Positions 16,327 through 24,113 of a stretch of 64,000 nt of DNA are shown piece after piece. The notes beneath the pieces are model-generated. The model made no database searches and was not told the DNA's origin. It was given only the letters and a program-made list of their open reading frames with translations. Source of the stretch: JAMQKA01 sp043951865 (lineage in GTDB: Bacteria > Bacteroidota > Rhodothermia > Balneolales > Balneolaceae). The stretch lies in contig NZ_JBINJF010000021.1 in the NCBI RefSeq assembly GCF_043951865.1, positions 1-64,000 on the forward strand, given 5' to 3'. Positions within the stretch are counted from its first letter, which is position 1; every line of letters begins with the position of its first letter. A program made the position numbers and the translations under genes.

Positions 16327-18063
16327 TTAATCTTGTCTCAGTTCTTTGTGTTCGAGCGGAAGCTGAATGCCCTGTTCCTCGTCCATTCGTTCGTAGGTAA
16401 CATCTTCAAAGGCGGGGATGGAGGAGGCAATATCAGCCATTACCGCGCGGGAATGTTCATATTGAAAATTGAGTCCCAGGCGATCTCCCAATTTATTCAG
16501 AAAATCCCAAACCGGCAGGCAATCCACTTTGTTTTCTTCGGTTCTCCAGTTGTCAAAATTAGTACCGTAGCGATCAAGGCGGCCTTCCGACATCTCAAGG
16601 TTGAGGCTTCGGTTGGTGTACTTGGTCTCTTTAGCCGGCATGGACCGCTGGATGCGTCCGTCAATATTGACGTAACTGGCCGCGTGTTCGGCGACACAAG
16701 TGATCGGAATCACCAGGTCAGACTCCTGAACGGTCTCGGTTTTGTTGGTCGCCAGGCTTATAACATAGGGAGCCTGCAGGTCGGCGGAGGTGAGGACCTC
16801 GCGATCTACGAGTTCATCCGAAAGCATAATTACCACCTTGGCGGACCCGATCGCTGATTTGAGGGATTTTGAATCTATTTCATCCAGGTCAATCAACCGG
16901 CAGCCGTTGGTGTTGGGGGCCTGGTCATCGGTCAGGAGGAAATCGTCACCGTATCCCTCGACGATATGGGGAACAAATTTGGCGGTTTCAACGCCGAGTA
17001 GATTGAAAAATTTATTGAACGAGTAGTTCTCTTCAACCGAGGCGTGTGGACTCCCGATAACAAGAATGTCGTCGCTGTCATGGGCTTCCAGAATTTCAGC
17101 AAATGTTTCGATGGCGTTATTCCATGAGGTACCGGCTTGCTGTTGCCCGTCAATCTTGAGTGAGGGCCGGGAAACCCGGTTCTCATTAAATTTCTGGTAG
17201 GCATCGCGTGCTTCGTCGGGCATCCACCATTCATTGACTTCTTTATTGAAGCGTGGAGTAATCCGCAAAATAAGATTGTCACGCGTCCACAGGTCAATAT
17301 TGGTACCCTTGCCACTGGTAATATCGATACTGGGAGTTTGATTCATTTCCCACACCCGCGCCTTGAAACGGAAATCGCTCGAAGTCAACGCTCCTACCGG
17401 ACAGATGTCAACAGTGTTCAGTGAATAGGGATCATCAAATTCTTCGCCCGGAGCAGTAGCGGGGTAATTCTTGTCGCCCCTGGATACAATCGTAAGCTGT
17501 TCGGTACCACTGATTTCCTCAGTAAAACGCACACAGCGCGTGCAGTTGATGCAGCGTTCGGCATCGAGCGTAACGCGTGGCCCGAGTTGAACCCGTTTGG
17601 GCTTGTGCGCTTTTTGGACTTCAAACCGGCTGCCTTCCGGCCCGTATTTGTAGGTCTGGATCTGCAGCGGACATTCGCCGGCCTGGTCGCAGATCGGGCA
17701 GTCCAGCGGGTGGTTAATGAGGATAAATTCGAGATTGTCTTTCTGCGCCCGTTCTACCTCTTCATCCACTTCCTGGGTTTTGACGACCATGCCGTCGCTG
17801 ACATCCATCTTGCAGGAGGGCTGAAGTTTGGGAAACCAGCGAATTTTTCGTTCTCCGTTTTCATCCAGTTCAAATTCACCCGTTTCACGATCTTTCACGG
17901 GCTGTCCCACTTTTACCAGGCACTGCCGGCAGTTGGCCGGTGCAGACATCGAGGGGTGATAACAGAAGTAGGGAACTTCCATGCCCTGATCCATGATAAA
18001 TTGAAGCAGGGAAGGGCTCCCTTCAAACTCGAACCGTTTTCCATCTATAAATACTTCAGGCAT
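16327..18063 (-). CDS. nuoG: NADH-quinone oxidoreductase subunit G (short form)
   Basis: A 578-residue Fe-S subunit carrying electrons from NuoF towards NuoB. The N-terminal 2Fe-2S ferredoxin domain has CYHPSMSAPANCRQC (about residue 34). The His-Cys3 cluster follows in NHPLDCPICDQAGECPLQ (about 115), and the 4Fe-4S ligands in CINCTRCVRF (about 167) with a final Cys in DICPVGAL. The molybdopterin-oxidoreductase-like C-terminal part is present but short and diverged, so the protein is smaller than the ~800-900 residues of enterobacterial NuoG. A 151-nt gap with hairpin and tandem heptamers separates it from nuoF. Confidence 0.93.
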   Translation of the reverse strand: MPEVFIDGKRFEFEGSPSLLQFIMDQGMEVPYFCYHPSMSAPANCRQCLVKVGQPVKDRETGEFELDENGERKIRWFPKLQPSCKMDVSDGMVVKTQEVDEEVERAQKDNLEFILINHPLDCPICDQAGECPLQIQTYKYGPEGSRFEVQKAHKPKRVQLGPRVTLDAERCINCTRCVRFTEEISGTEQLTIVSRGDKNYPATAPGEEFDDPYSLNTVDICPVGALTSSDFRFKARVWEMNQTPSIDITSGKGTNIDLWTRDNLILRITPRFNKEVNEWWMPDEARDAYQKFNENRVSRPSLKIDGQQQAGTSWNNAIETFAEILEAHDSDDILVIGSPHASVEENYSFNKFFNLLGVETAKFVPHIVEGYGDDFLLTDDQAPNTNGCRLIDLDEIDSKSLKSAIGSAKVVIMLSDELVDREVLTSADLQAPYVISLATNKTETVQESDLVIPITCVAEHAASYVNIDGRIQRSMPAKETKYTNRSLNLEMSEGRLDRYGTNFDNWRTEENKVDCLPVWDFLNKLGDRLGLNFQYEHSRAVMADIASSIPAFEDVTYERMDEEQGIQLPLEHKELRQD

Positions 18064-18144
18064 TGTGTAGTTAATCTGTTTATGATGCTTTGAACCTTGT
18101 TTTAATTGCTCGTCAGCATCTTAATTATTCTCCTTTAGACTAAA

Positions 18145-18210
18145 GTTATTAGTTACTTGTTACTGGGAAGATCCGGACCAACAAATAACCAATAACCAAT
18201 AACTAATAAC
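18145..18210. other. Intercistronic stem-loop between nuoF and nuoG
   Basis: GTTATTAGTTA (18145-18155) is a perfect complement of TAACTAATAAC (18200-18210). The right arm is inside the heptamer array at 18184-18211. It could affect mRNA processing or relative expression of nuoG. Confidence 0.5.
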
Positions 18211-18211
18211 T
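18184..18211. repeat. Tandem heptanucleotide array (AATAACC/T)4
   Basis: Two units of AATAACC followed by two of AATAACT lie immediately before the nuoF stop codon region. Similar seven-base periodicity is seen at 29133-29167. Confidence 0.65.
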
Positions 18212-18214
18212 AAA

Positions 18215-19501
18215 TCACGCCACGGCGTGTACCGATTTCTTGCACCTGGCCTCAAATTCATCGCGGAACCGGTTGATGGTATGGCGCACGGGCCATGCGG
18301 CGGCGTCGGCAAGAGCACAAATCGTTCGCCCTTCCATCTGGGTGGTTAGGTCCAGCAGCAGGTCCAGATCCTTGATCTCCCCTTCGCCGTTTTTAATTTT
18401 GATCAGCACTTTTTCGAGCCAGCCGGTTCCTTCGCGGCAGGGGGTGCACTGTCCGCATGACTCGTGATGGTAGAAATGGGCAATCCGCCAGAGCACATCG
18501 ACCATGTCGGTATCTTCATCCATTACCACCATGCCGGCTGTTCCCATCATGGAACCCGCCTCGCGAAGTGACTCGGCATTCATCGTTACCTCTTCGAGCT
18601 GATCGGCCCGCAGCACCGGGGTCGAGGAGCCGCCCGGAATCAGCGCCTTCAATTCCTTGCCACCCCGGATGCCTCCCGCAACGTCGTTGATCAGTTCCAT
18701 AACCGGTACGCCGCTGGGATATTCATAAACGCCGGGTTGATTCACATGACCGGAAATTCCGTACAAAATTGGACCCGGGTGATCTTCGGCTCCCACACTG
18801 GTATACCAGTCGGCACCTCGGTTGATTACGAGCGGCACGTTGGATAATGTCTCAATATTGTTGATAGTCGTTGGCCGTCCCCAAAGTCCTTTCTGAGCAG
18901 GGAAGGGGGGCTTCACGCGCGGATATCCCCGCTTGCCCTCCAGTGATTCGAGCATCGCAGTTTCTTCGCCGCAGATATAAGCTCCGGCCCCATAGGTAAT
19001 TTCAAGATCAACGCTGTAATCGGTTCCTAAAATATTTTCGCCGAGATATCCTTTGTCATAGGCATCATCCACGGCTTTCTGGAACATATCTACCCAGGAG
19101 ATGTATTCGCCGCGAATATAGACATAAATTGTGGTGATCGACATGGCGTAGGCGGCGATGGCAGCGCCTTCAATGAAAAGGTGGGGATTGTACTCAAAAA
19201 TCTTGCGATCTTTAAATGTGCCGGGTTCCGACTCGTCTCCATTACATGCCAGGTAACGGGGGCCGCCGTCGGGATCAGGCATGAAGCTCCATTTTAGTCC
19301 GGCGTTAAAACCGGCACCGCCCCGACCGCGAATGTTGGCAGCCTTCACCTCGTTGGTGACGTCATCGGGCGACCATTTTTCCTTCTGAAGAACTTTTTTG
19401 AGTGCTTCGTAGCCACCGTTTTCCTCGTAGACATCGATTTGTTCGAGTCCGGGGATGTCGGGAATTAATAACGGTTCGTAAGATTTCCAGTCTGAAGCCA
19501 T
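18215..19501 (-). CDS. nuoF: NADH-quinone oxidoreductase subunit F
   Basis: A 428-residue NADH-dehydrogenase subunit that binds NADH, FMN and the N3 4Fe-4S cluster. Motifs are GRGGAGFNAGLKW (about residue 58), the FMN/NADH-binding CNGDESEPGTFKDR (about 90), YICGEETAMLESLEGKRG (about 175), and the cluster ligands SCGQCTPCREG (about 350) with the fourth cysteine in TICALADAAAW. The stop of nuoE and this ATG are separated by only two bases, indicating translational coupling. Confidence 0.97.
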   Translation of the reverse strand: MASDWKSYEPLLIPDIPGLEQIDVYEENGGYEALKKVLQKEKWSPDDVTNEVKAANIRGRGGAGFNAGLKWSFMPDPDGGPRYLACNGDESEPGTFKDRKIFEYNPHLFIEGAAIAAYAMSITTIYVYIRGEYISWVDMFQKAVDDAYDKGYLGENILGTDYSVDLEITYGAGAYICGEETAMLESLEGKRGYPRVKPPFPAQKGLWGRPTTINNIETLSNVPLVINRGADWYTSVGAEDHPGPILYGISGHVNQPGVYEYPSGVPVMELINDVAGGIRGGKELKALIPGGSSTPVLRADQLEEVTMNAESLREAGSMMGTAGMVVMDEDTDMVDVLWRIAHFYHHESCGQCTPCREGTGWLEKVLIKIKNGEGEIKDLDLLLDLTTQMEGRTICALADAAAWPVRHTINRFRDEFEARCKKSVHAVA

Positions 19502-19503
19502 AA

Positions 19504-20052
19504 TTACGATGCAGCTTGATTTCGTTTTTCCAGTTGAGGCATCTTCATCGATTCAAACTCAGGCTTTTTGCCCGATTTCAGATCCTCAATCAATTTATCG
19601 ACTTTCTCCTTGGTCAGGTTGTTGACATATTGCCCGTTGGTAACCTGGAGCATCGGGGCGTAACCACAGGCGCCAAGGCACTCCACTTCCTGCAGGCTGA
19701 ACATGCCGTCATCAGTGGTTTCTCCCGCCTGGATGCCAAGTTTTTCCTCCAGATATTGCAAGATGTCGTATCCGCCACAGAGCTGGCAGCTCAGGCAGGT
19801 ACAGACATCCAGCACGTGCTCGCCCATCTCTTCCTTGTAATATTGGGTATAAAAAGTTGCTACTCCGTGTACATGAGATTCAGGCAAATCCAGGGTTTCG
19901 GCCACCAGCTTTTGTACCTCGGGCTTCACGTGCCCAAACTTTTTTTGAGCCACCCAAAGGACAGGCAGCGTAGCCGGTTTCACTTCCGGAAACTTGGCTT
20001 TTATTTTTTCAATCTGTTTCAGTTCTTCTTCTGAAAATGACAGCTCAGCCAT
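19504..20052 (-). CDS. nuoE: NADH-quinone oxidoreductase subunit E
   Basis: A 182-residue thioredoxin-fold subunit holding the N1a 2Fe-2S cluster, partner of NuoF. The ligands are visible in DVCTCLSCQLCGG and in EVECLGACGYAP; there is one extra cysteine in the first group. HGVATFYTQYY is the conserved helix before the cluster. The Lys/Glu-rich C-terminal tail is slightly long. A perfect hairpin lies between nuoD and this gene. Confidence 0.95.
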   Translation of the reverse strand: MAELSFSEEELKQIEKIKAKFPEVKPATLPVLWVAQKKFGHVKPEVQKLVAETLDLPESHVHGVATFYTQYYKEEMGEHVLDVCTCLSCQLCGGYDILQYLEEKLGIQAGETTDDGMFSLQEVECLGACGYAPMLQVTNGQYVNNLTKEKVDKLIEDLKSGKKPEFESMKMPQLEKRNQAAS

Positions 20053-20076
20053 CTATATGAAAATTATAGAGTTATT

Positions 20077-20115
20077 GATTTGTTGAATGATTGAATATAA
20101 TTCATTCAACAAATC
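20077..20115. other. Perfect 14-bp intercistronic hairpin between nuoD and nuoE
   Basis: GATTTGTTGAATGA (20077-20090) and TCATTCAACAAATC (20102-20115) are exact complements with an 11-nt loop, in the 87-nt gap after nuoD. There is no T-tract in the direction of transcription, so it is more likely an mRNA stability or processing element than a terminator. Confidence 0.6.
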
Positions 20116-20139
20116 ATAAATTCAAAAATTCAAGAATTT

Positions 20140-21432
20140 CTATTTGTCCGCTTCTCCCATTACAGGATCTACGCCCCCGATAATAACGACGGTGTCAGCC
20201 ACCATTTCGCCATCGAGAATCTCTTCGAGTACCTGGAGATTGGCAAACGAAGGAGATTTTATCTTTAACCGCCACGGGTGCCCCGTTCCATCGCTCTGTA
20301 TGAAATACCCAAGTTCACCCTTGGGGGCTTCAACCGCATGGTAGGATTCGGCTCCTTCGGGCGGACAGATGCCGGTGTCGGTCATCATGAAGTCGTGAAT
20401 CATCCCCTCCATGGAATAGTAGACTTCATCCTTGGAAGGATAGGCCTGCTTGGCGTTGTCCGTTCGGACGGGACCTTTCGGCAGCTTGTCGAGGCACTGC
20501 TGGATGATGCGGATACTTTCCTGCATCTCCTCCATGCGCACGTAATAACGGGCCAGGTTGTCGCCTTCCAGCCGGGTGGGTACTTCAAAATCTACCTCGT
20601 CATACCGGGCATAGGGAGCAAATTTCCGGATGTCGTAGGCGTAACCGGACGCGCGCAGGGTGGGGCCGGTAGCCCCCAGTTGAAGGGCGTCTTCCGTTTC
20701 CAGGATGCCGATATCCTCATTACGATCAAAGAAAATGCGGTTGCGATCCAACAGCTTGTGCCAGTCTTTCAGTTCCTGTGGAAAACTGTTGGCGAAATCC
20801 TTGATCATCGCCATCGCATCGTCAGTAATATCGTTGGCTACCCCGCCAATACGGGCATGTGACACGGTGAAACGGTGACCGGTCAGCTGGTCAAAAATAT
20901 CGTAGAGTTTTTCTCGTTCGCGGAATGTCCAGATAAAAAAGGAGACGGCCCCGGCATCCATAACCATCGTCCCCAGCCACAGCAGGTGCGAGGAAATCCG
21001 GGCCAGCTCGCAGCCAATCATGCGAATGTAGTGGGCCCGTTCGGGAACTTCCACGTCAGCAATTTTTTCGACGGCTGTACAGAGTGCTACATTGTTATTA
21101 TAGGGAGAGAGGTAGTCCATGCGATCGGTGTAGGGCATGAACTCCTGGTAGGTCTTGTTTTCAGCAATCTTCTCAACACCGCGGTGAAGAAACCCGATAT
21201 CCACTTTGGTTTTTTCAATAATCTCTCCGTTCAGCTGAATGACCAGGCGCAACACACCATGTGTGGCAGGGTGCTGTGGTCCCATGTTGAGAACCATCTT
21301 GGTATTCAGGGGATCCTCGTCCTCAAGCATCTCAATAGTGGTATGCTTGTCTTCAAGGCTTTTGTAGAGCGATTCCTGGTGTTCCTTGAAAAACTTCGGT
21401 TTTACCTTGTTTGTAAGATCTTGAATGGCCAT
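20140..21432 (-). CDS. nuoD: NADH-quinone oxidoreductase subunit D
   Basis: A 430-residue 49-kDa-type subunit lining the quinone pocket. MGPQHPATHGVLRL (about residue 51), VDIGFLHRGVEKIAE, YTDRMDYLSPY, and RIGGVANDITDD are all diagnostic. It is separate from nuoC rather than fused. The first ~45 residues are a charged extension. It starts two bases after the nuoC stop codon. Confidence 0.97.
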   Translation of the reverse strand: MAIQDLTNKVKPKFFKEHQESLYKSLEDKHTTIEMLEDEDPLNTKMVLNMGPQHPATHGVLRLVIQLNGEIIEKTKVDIGFLHRGVEKIAENKTYQEFMPYTDRMDYLSPYNNNVALCTAVEKIADVEVPERAHYIRMIGCELARISSHLLWLGTMVMDAGAVSFFIWTFREREKLYDIFDQLTGHRFTVSHARIGGVANDITDDAMAMIKDFANSFPQELKDWHKLLDRNRIFFDRNEDIGILETEDALQLGATGPTLRASGYAYDIRKFAPYARYDEVDFEVPTRLEGDNLARYYVRMEEMQESIRIIQQCLDKLPKGPVRTDNAKQAYPSKDEVYYSMEGMIHDFMMTDTGICPPEGAESYHAVEAPKGELGYFIQSDGTGHPWRLKIKSPSFANLQVLEEILDGEMVADTVVIIGGVDPVMGEADK

Positions 21433-21434
21433 AG

Positions 21435-21947
21435 CTATTCAGTATCGGGAGTTGAGCTTGGAAGTTCAATTGAGCCAGGAATGCCCAGCAGAGGAAATTC
21501 TTTTCGCATGGGGAAGTATTCAAAATCTTCCGGCATATATATTCGACGGAAATCAGGGTGACCTGTAAAGCGAATTCCAAACATATCATACGTTTGCCGT
21601 TCAAACCAGTTGGCGGCCTTCCAAAGACCGGTCACGCTCTCAATTTCAGGATCCTCTTCAGGCAGCCATACCTTGATAAAAAGGCGGAGCCGGTCACGCA
21701 GCGAGAGCAGGTTGTAAATTACCTCAAACCGATCTTCAGAAGTAAAGCGATCGGTCCCGAAAATATCGACCAGATAGATAAAATGATGCTTCTCTTTCAG
21801 GTATTGGCAGACATCCACGATGGCATCAGGATCTACGCGAACGAAGGTGTCTCCGGTAGACTGGTACACCTCTACAAGCTTTTCCGAGAACTCTTCGCTG
21901 AGGCCATCGATAACACGTTGAAATTGTTCGTTCAGTTCCAGACTCAT
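21435..21947 (-). CDS. nuoC: NADH-quinone oxidoreductase subunit C
   Basis: The 30-kDa peripheral-arm subunit, about 170 residues. The conserved ERQTYDMFGIRFTGHPDFRR and RIYMPEDFEYFPMRKEFPL stand out near the C-terminus. I chose the ATG at 21947, one base after the nuoB stop; an in-frame TTG four codons earlier would overlap nuoB without a clear ribosome-binding site. Confidence 0.95.
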   Translation of the reverse strand: MSLELNEQFQRVIDGLSEEFSEKLVEVYQSTGDTFVRVDPDAIVDVCQYLKEKHHFIYLVDIFGTDRFTSEDRFEVIYNLLSLRDRLRLFIKVWLPEEDPEIESVTGLWKAANWFERQTYDMFGIRFTGHPDFRRIYMPEDFEYFPMRKEFPLLGIPGSIELPSSTPDTE

Positions 21948-21948
21948 G

Positions 21949-22431
21949 TTAGGTATCAAGCGTTATGGAGTGTTCGGTACGTACTTTGTCTTGAATTTTC
22001 ATAAGGGCGTGGATGAGCGCATCGGGGCGGGGAGGACAACCGGAAATGTAGGCATCGACAGGAAGGAAGTTATCACAGCCTTGAACAACCCCGTAACAGC
22101 GGTGCATGCCCCCTGTTGAAGCGCAAGCTCCCATGGCGATACACCATTTGGGATCCGGCATCTGGTCCCACACGCGCCGGATGGCATGGGCCATTTTGTA
22201 GTTAACCCATCCGGCTACAATCATGACATCCGCCTGGCGGGGAGAAAAGCGCATCACCTCGGAGCCAAACCGGGAAACGTCATAGCGGGGACCGGCAAAC
22301 GCCATCATTTCGATAGCGCAACAGGCCAGCCCCATCGGCATTGGCCAGGCGGCGTTGGAGCGCGCCCAGTTTACCAGGGTGTCCAGTTTGGTGGTGAGAT
22401 AACCTTCACTTAATGTGTTTTCAAGACCCAT
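21949..22431 (-). CDS. nuoB: NADH-quinone oxidoreductase subunit B
   Basis: A 160-residue subunit carrying the terminal N2 4Fe-4S cluster. The tandem cysteines of GLACCAIEMM (about residue 35), MGACASTGG (about 102) and SGCPPRPDALI (about 132) are all present, as is the VAGWVNYKMA loop. It starts 6 nt after nuoA. Confidence 0.97.
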   Translation of the reverse strand: MGLENTLSEGYLTTKLDTLVNWARSNAAWPMPMGLACCAIEMMAFAGPRYDVSRFGSEVMRFSPRQADVMIVAGWVNYKMAHAIRRVWDQMPDPKWCIAMGACASTGGMHRCYGVVQGCDNFLPVDAYISGCPPRPDALIHALMKIQDKVRTEHSITLDT

Positions 22432-22437
22432 ATAAAC

Positions 22438-22818
22438 TCAATTTTCTAAAATTTTGCGTTTAATATCCCAGTCCAGCGTGCCTTTCTTGAGGGTGTAAAT
22501 CAAGCCGACAAAAAGTACAAAAATAAAAAATATCATGACCATTAAAGTTCCCGGACCATGATCCAAATATCGTACTGCCCACGGGTAGATAAAAACGACC
22601 TCGAGGTCAAATACCAGAAATTCCATAGCCACCATGTAAAAGCTGATCGAATAGCGGTCGCGGGCCTCACCAACCGGATCCATGCCACTTTCATACGGTT
22701 CCAGCTTCGTTAAATTAGGCCGGTAGGGCCCCACAACACGGGCAAGAACGTTCAGCAGTACCGCCAGCCCGATGGCAACAGAAGCAGTAATTACAATGGG
22801 TATATAATTTTCTAGCAT
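22438..22818 (-). CDS. nuoA: NADH-quinone oxidoreductase subunit A
   Basis: The small three-helix membrane subunit, about 126 residues. YESGMDPVGEARDRYSISFY and the acidic FLVFDLEVVFIYPW are characteristic. The ATG at 22818 is preferred; a TTG at 22836 would lie only about six bases from the predicted transcript start. It is the first gene of the nuoA-H operon. Confidence 0.94.
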   Translation of the reverse strand: MLENYIPIVITASVAIGLAVLLNVLARVVGPYRPNLTKLEPYESGMDPVGEARDRYSISFYMVAMEFLVFDLEVVFIYPWAVRYLDHGPGTLMVMIFFIFVLFVGLIYTLKKGTLDWDIKRKILEN

Positions 22819-22848
22819 AACATTGTTCTGGTTCAATAACGGAACGAG

Positions 22849-22877
22849 AAATTAGGGTCATTACGATGCAATGTCAA
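22849..22877 (-). promoter_or_regulatory. Promoter of the nuoA-H operon
   Basis: Read on the minus strand: a perfect TTGACA (22877-22872), 17 nt, then TAATTT (22854-22849). Transcription would begin near 22842, leaving a leader of only about 24 nt before the nuoA ATG. Confidence 0.5.
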
Positions 22878-23006
22878 CGCAATTGCAGGCAGCGAATATA
22901 GGACTCTGGGAGTTAATTTGAGAATAATTTAGGTAGAAACTTTTTATTTAGAATTCATATAAATAAGGTTGTTTTCTCCGGTTCTCCATGCCGCCTGGTA
23001 GTGGTG

Positions 23007-23381
23007 TTAGCAGGTTGAGTGAATCAGGGCTCCCACCGGCCGGTCTTTCCGCAATTCGTTGTATTTATCTACCGCTTTTTCTGACTGCAGAATGTGATAT
23101 TCAACCCCGTTATTTTGGAGCATACGCTCGGTTTCCGATTTTACCTGCAGCCGTTGATTGATCCCTTTTGAAAGAATTACCACTTCCGCATTGTGCTCGA
23201 GAAGTTCTCCAACATCTGCGGGCTGAATGCCGGGCACATGACTGGTTCCGGTCTCATTCCAGTCCCACTCGCGGGAACCCCCCGGGTACAATTTTACATC
23301 CTTGTAGCGCTGTCCACCGGAAAGTTCAACCGTTCCCCACCGCAATTTGGATATCTCGGGTGATATCTGTTCCTTTCGCAT
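23007..23381 (-). CDS. Mth938 (DUF498)-domain protein
   Basis: A 124-residue single-domain protein of the Mth938/AAMDC/NDUFAF3 fold. Recognisable parts are the start ISKLRWGTVELSGG, KDVKLYPGGSREWDW, and VVILSKGINQRLQVKSE. No catalytic residues are established for the family. Human NDUFAF3, with this domain, helps assemble complex I, so its position less than 200 nt upstream of nuoA, on the same strand, is suggestive. It probably has its own transcript or precedes nuoA in a longer one. Confidence 0.8.
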   Translation of the reverse strand: MRKEQISPEISKLRWGTVELSGGQRYKDVKLYPGGSREWDWNETGTSHVPGIQPADVGELLEHNAEVVILSKGINQRLQVKSETERMLQNNGVEYHILQSEKAVDKYNELRKDRPVGALIHSTC

Positions 23382-23537
23382 GATTATTCAGTCCCTTTGT
23401 TCAGGTTTTAATAAAATGAACACAGCTGTCAGACTAATCGTTTAAATAAGTGGGGTAAATGGTTTAAGTGTAAGCTAAAAATCTGTAACTTAGACGCCAT
23501 AGTAACCGCAGTTATCAACCCAAAGTTTTAGGTACCA

Positions 23538-24110
23538 TTGGATAAAATAAAGATGGAAATACTCGGGCTTTCCACAAGTCCAAGCAGCGGCGGGGCATAT
23601 GCTTTAATACTGAACGAGGTTCATGGTAACCGGCGCCTGCCCATTATTATCGGGACGTTTGAGGCGCAGGCGATAGCGCTGGAGCTCGAGCATATCAAGC
23701 CACCACGCCCTATGACACATGACCTGCTTAAAAATATTATCCAAAGTTTTGGGGCTGAGATGGAACAGGTTTTTATAAATGATCTGAGCGAGGGCACCTT
23801 CTATGCCCAGATCATTTACAATAAAAATGGTGAACATATGGAGCTCGATGCCAGGCCCAGCGACGCTATTGCCCTGGCTATCCGGTTTGATGCCTCGATA
23901 TATGTAGCCGATACCATCCTGGAAGAGGCCGGCATCATCTCGGAGTCGGAGGAGAGCCAGGGAGACATTTCGACCCTTCGCGAGGAAAAGCCCGCCAGTG
24001 AAATGACCAAGCTGGAAAAGCTTGAGAATGAACTCCAGACCGCCATCGACACGGAAAATTATGAAAAAGCCGCGCGCCTCCGTGATGAGATTAAAAAGCT
24101 TAAAGGATAG
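23538..24110 (+). CDS. Bifunctional nuclease family protein with UVR motif
   Basis: A 190-residue protein whose first ~135 residues form a BFN (DUF151) domain: LPIIIGTFEAQAIALELE, RPMTHDLLKN, and LDARPSDAIALAIRFDASIYV. The last ~35 residues are a UvrB/UvrC-type UVR helix pair (EKLENELQTAIDTENYEKAA). This two-part form is usual in Bacteroidota; plant and mycobacterial BFN relatives have nuclease activity, but the bacterial role is not well settled. The start codon is TTG or the in-frame ATG a few codons later (MEILGLSTSP). AAGGA at the end of this gene serves the next one. Confidence 0.85.
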   Translation: MDKIKMEILGLSTSPSSGGAYALILNEVHGNRRLPIIIGTFEAQAIALELEHIKPPRPMTHDLLKNIIQSFGAEMEQVFINDLSEGTFYAQIIYNKNGEHMELDARPSDAIALAIRFDASIYVADTILEEAGIISESEESQGDISTLREEKPASEMTKLEKLENELQTAIDTENYEKAARLRDEIKKLKG

Positions 24111-24113
24111 CAG

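Noticed and set aside
18184..18211. The heptamer array as a possible CRISPR repeat
   Set aside because: Units of seven bases without spacers and no cas genes nearby.
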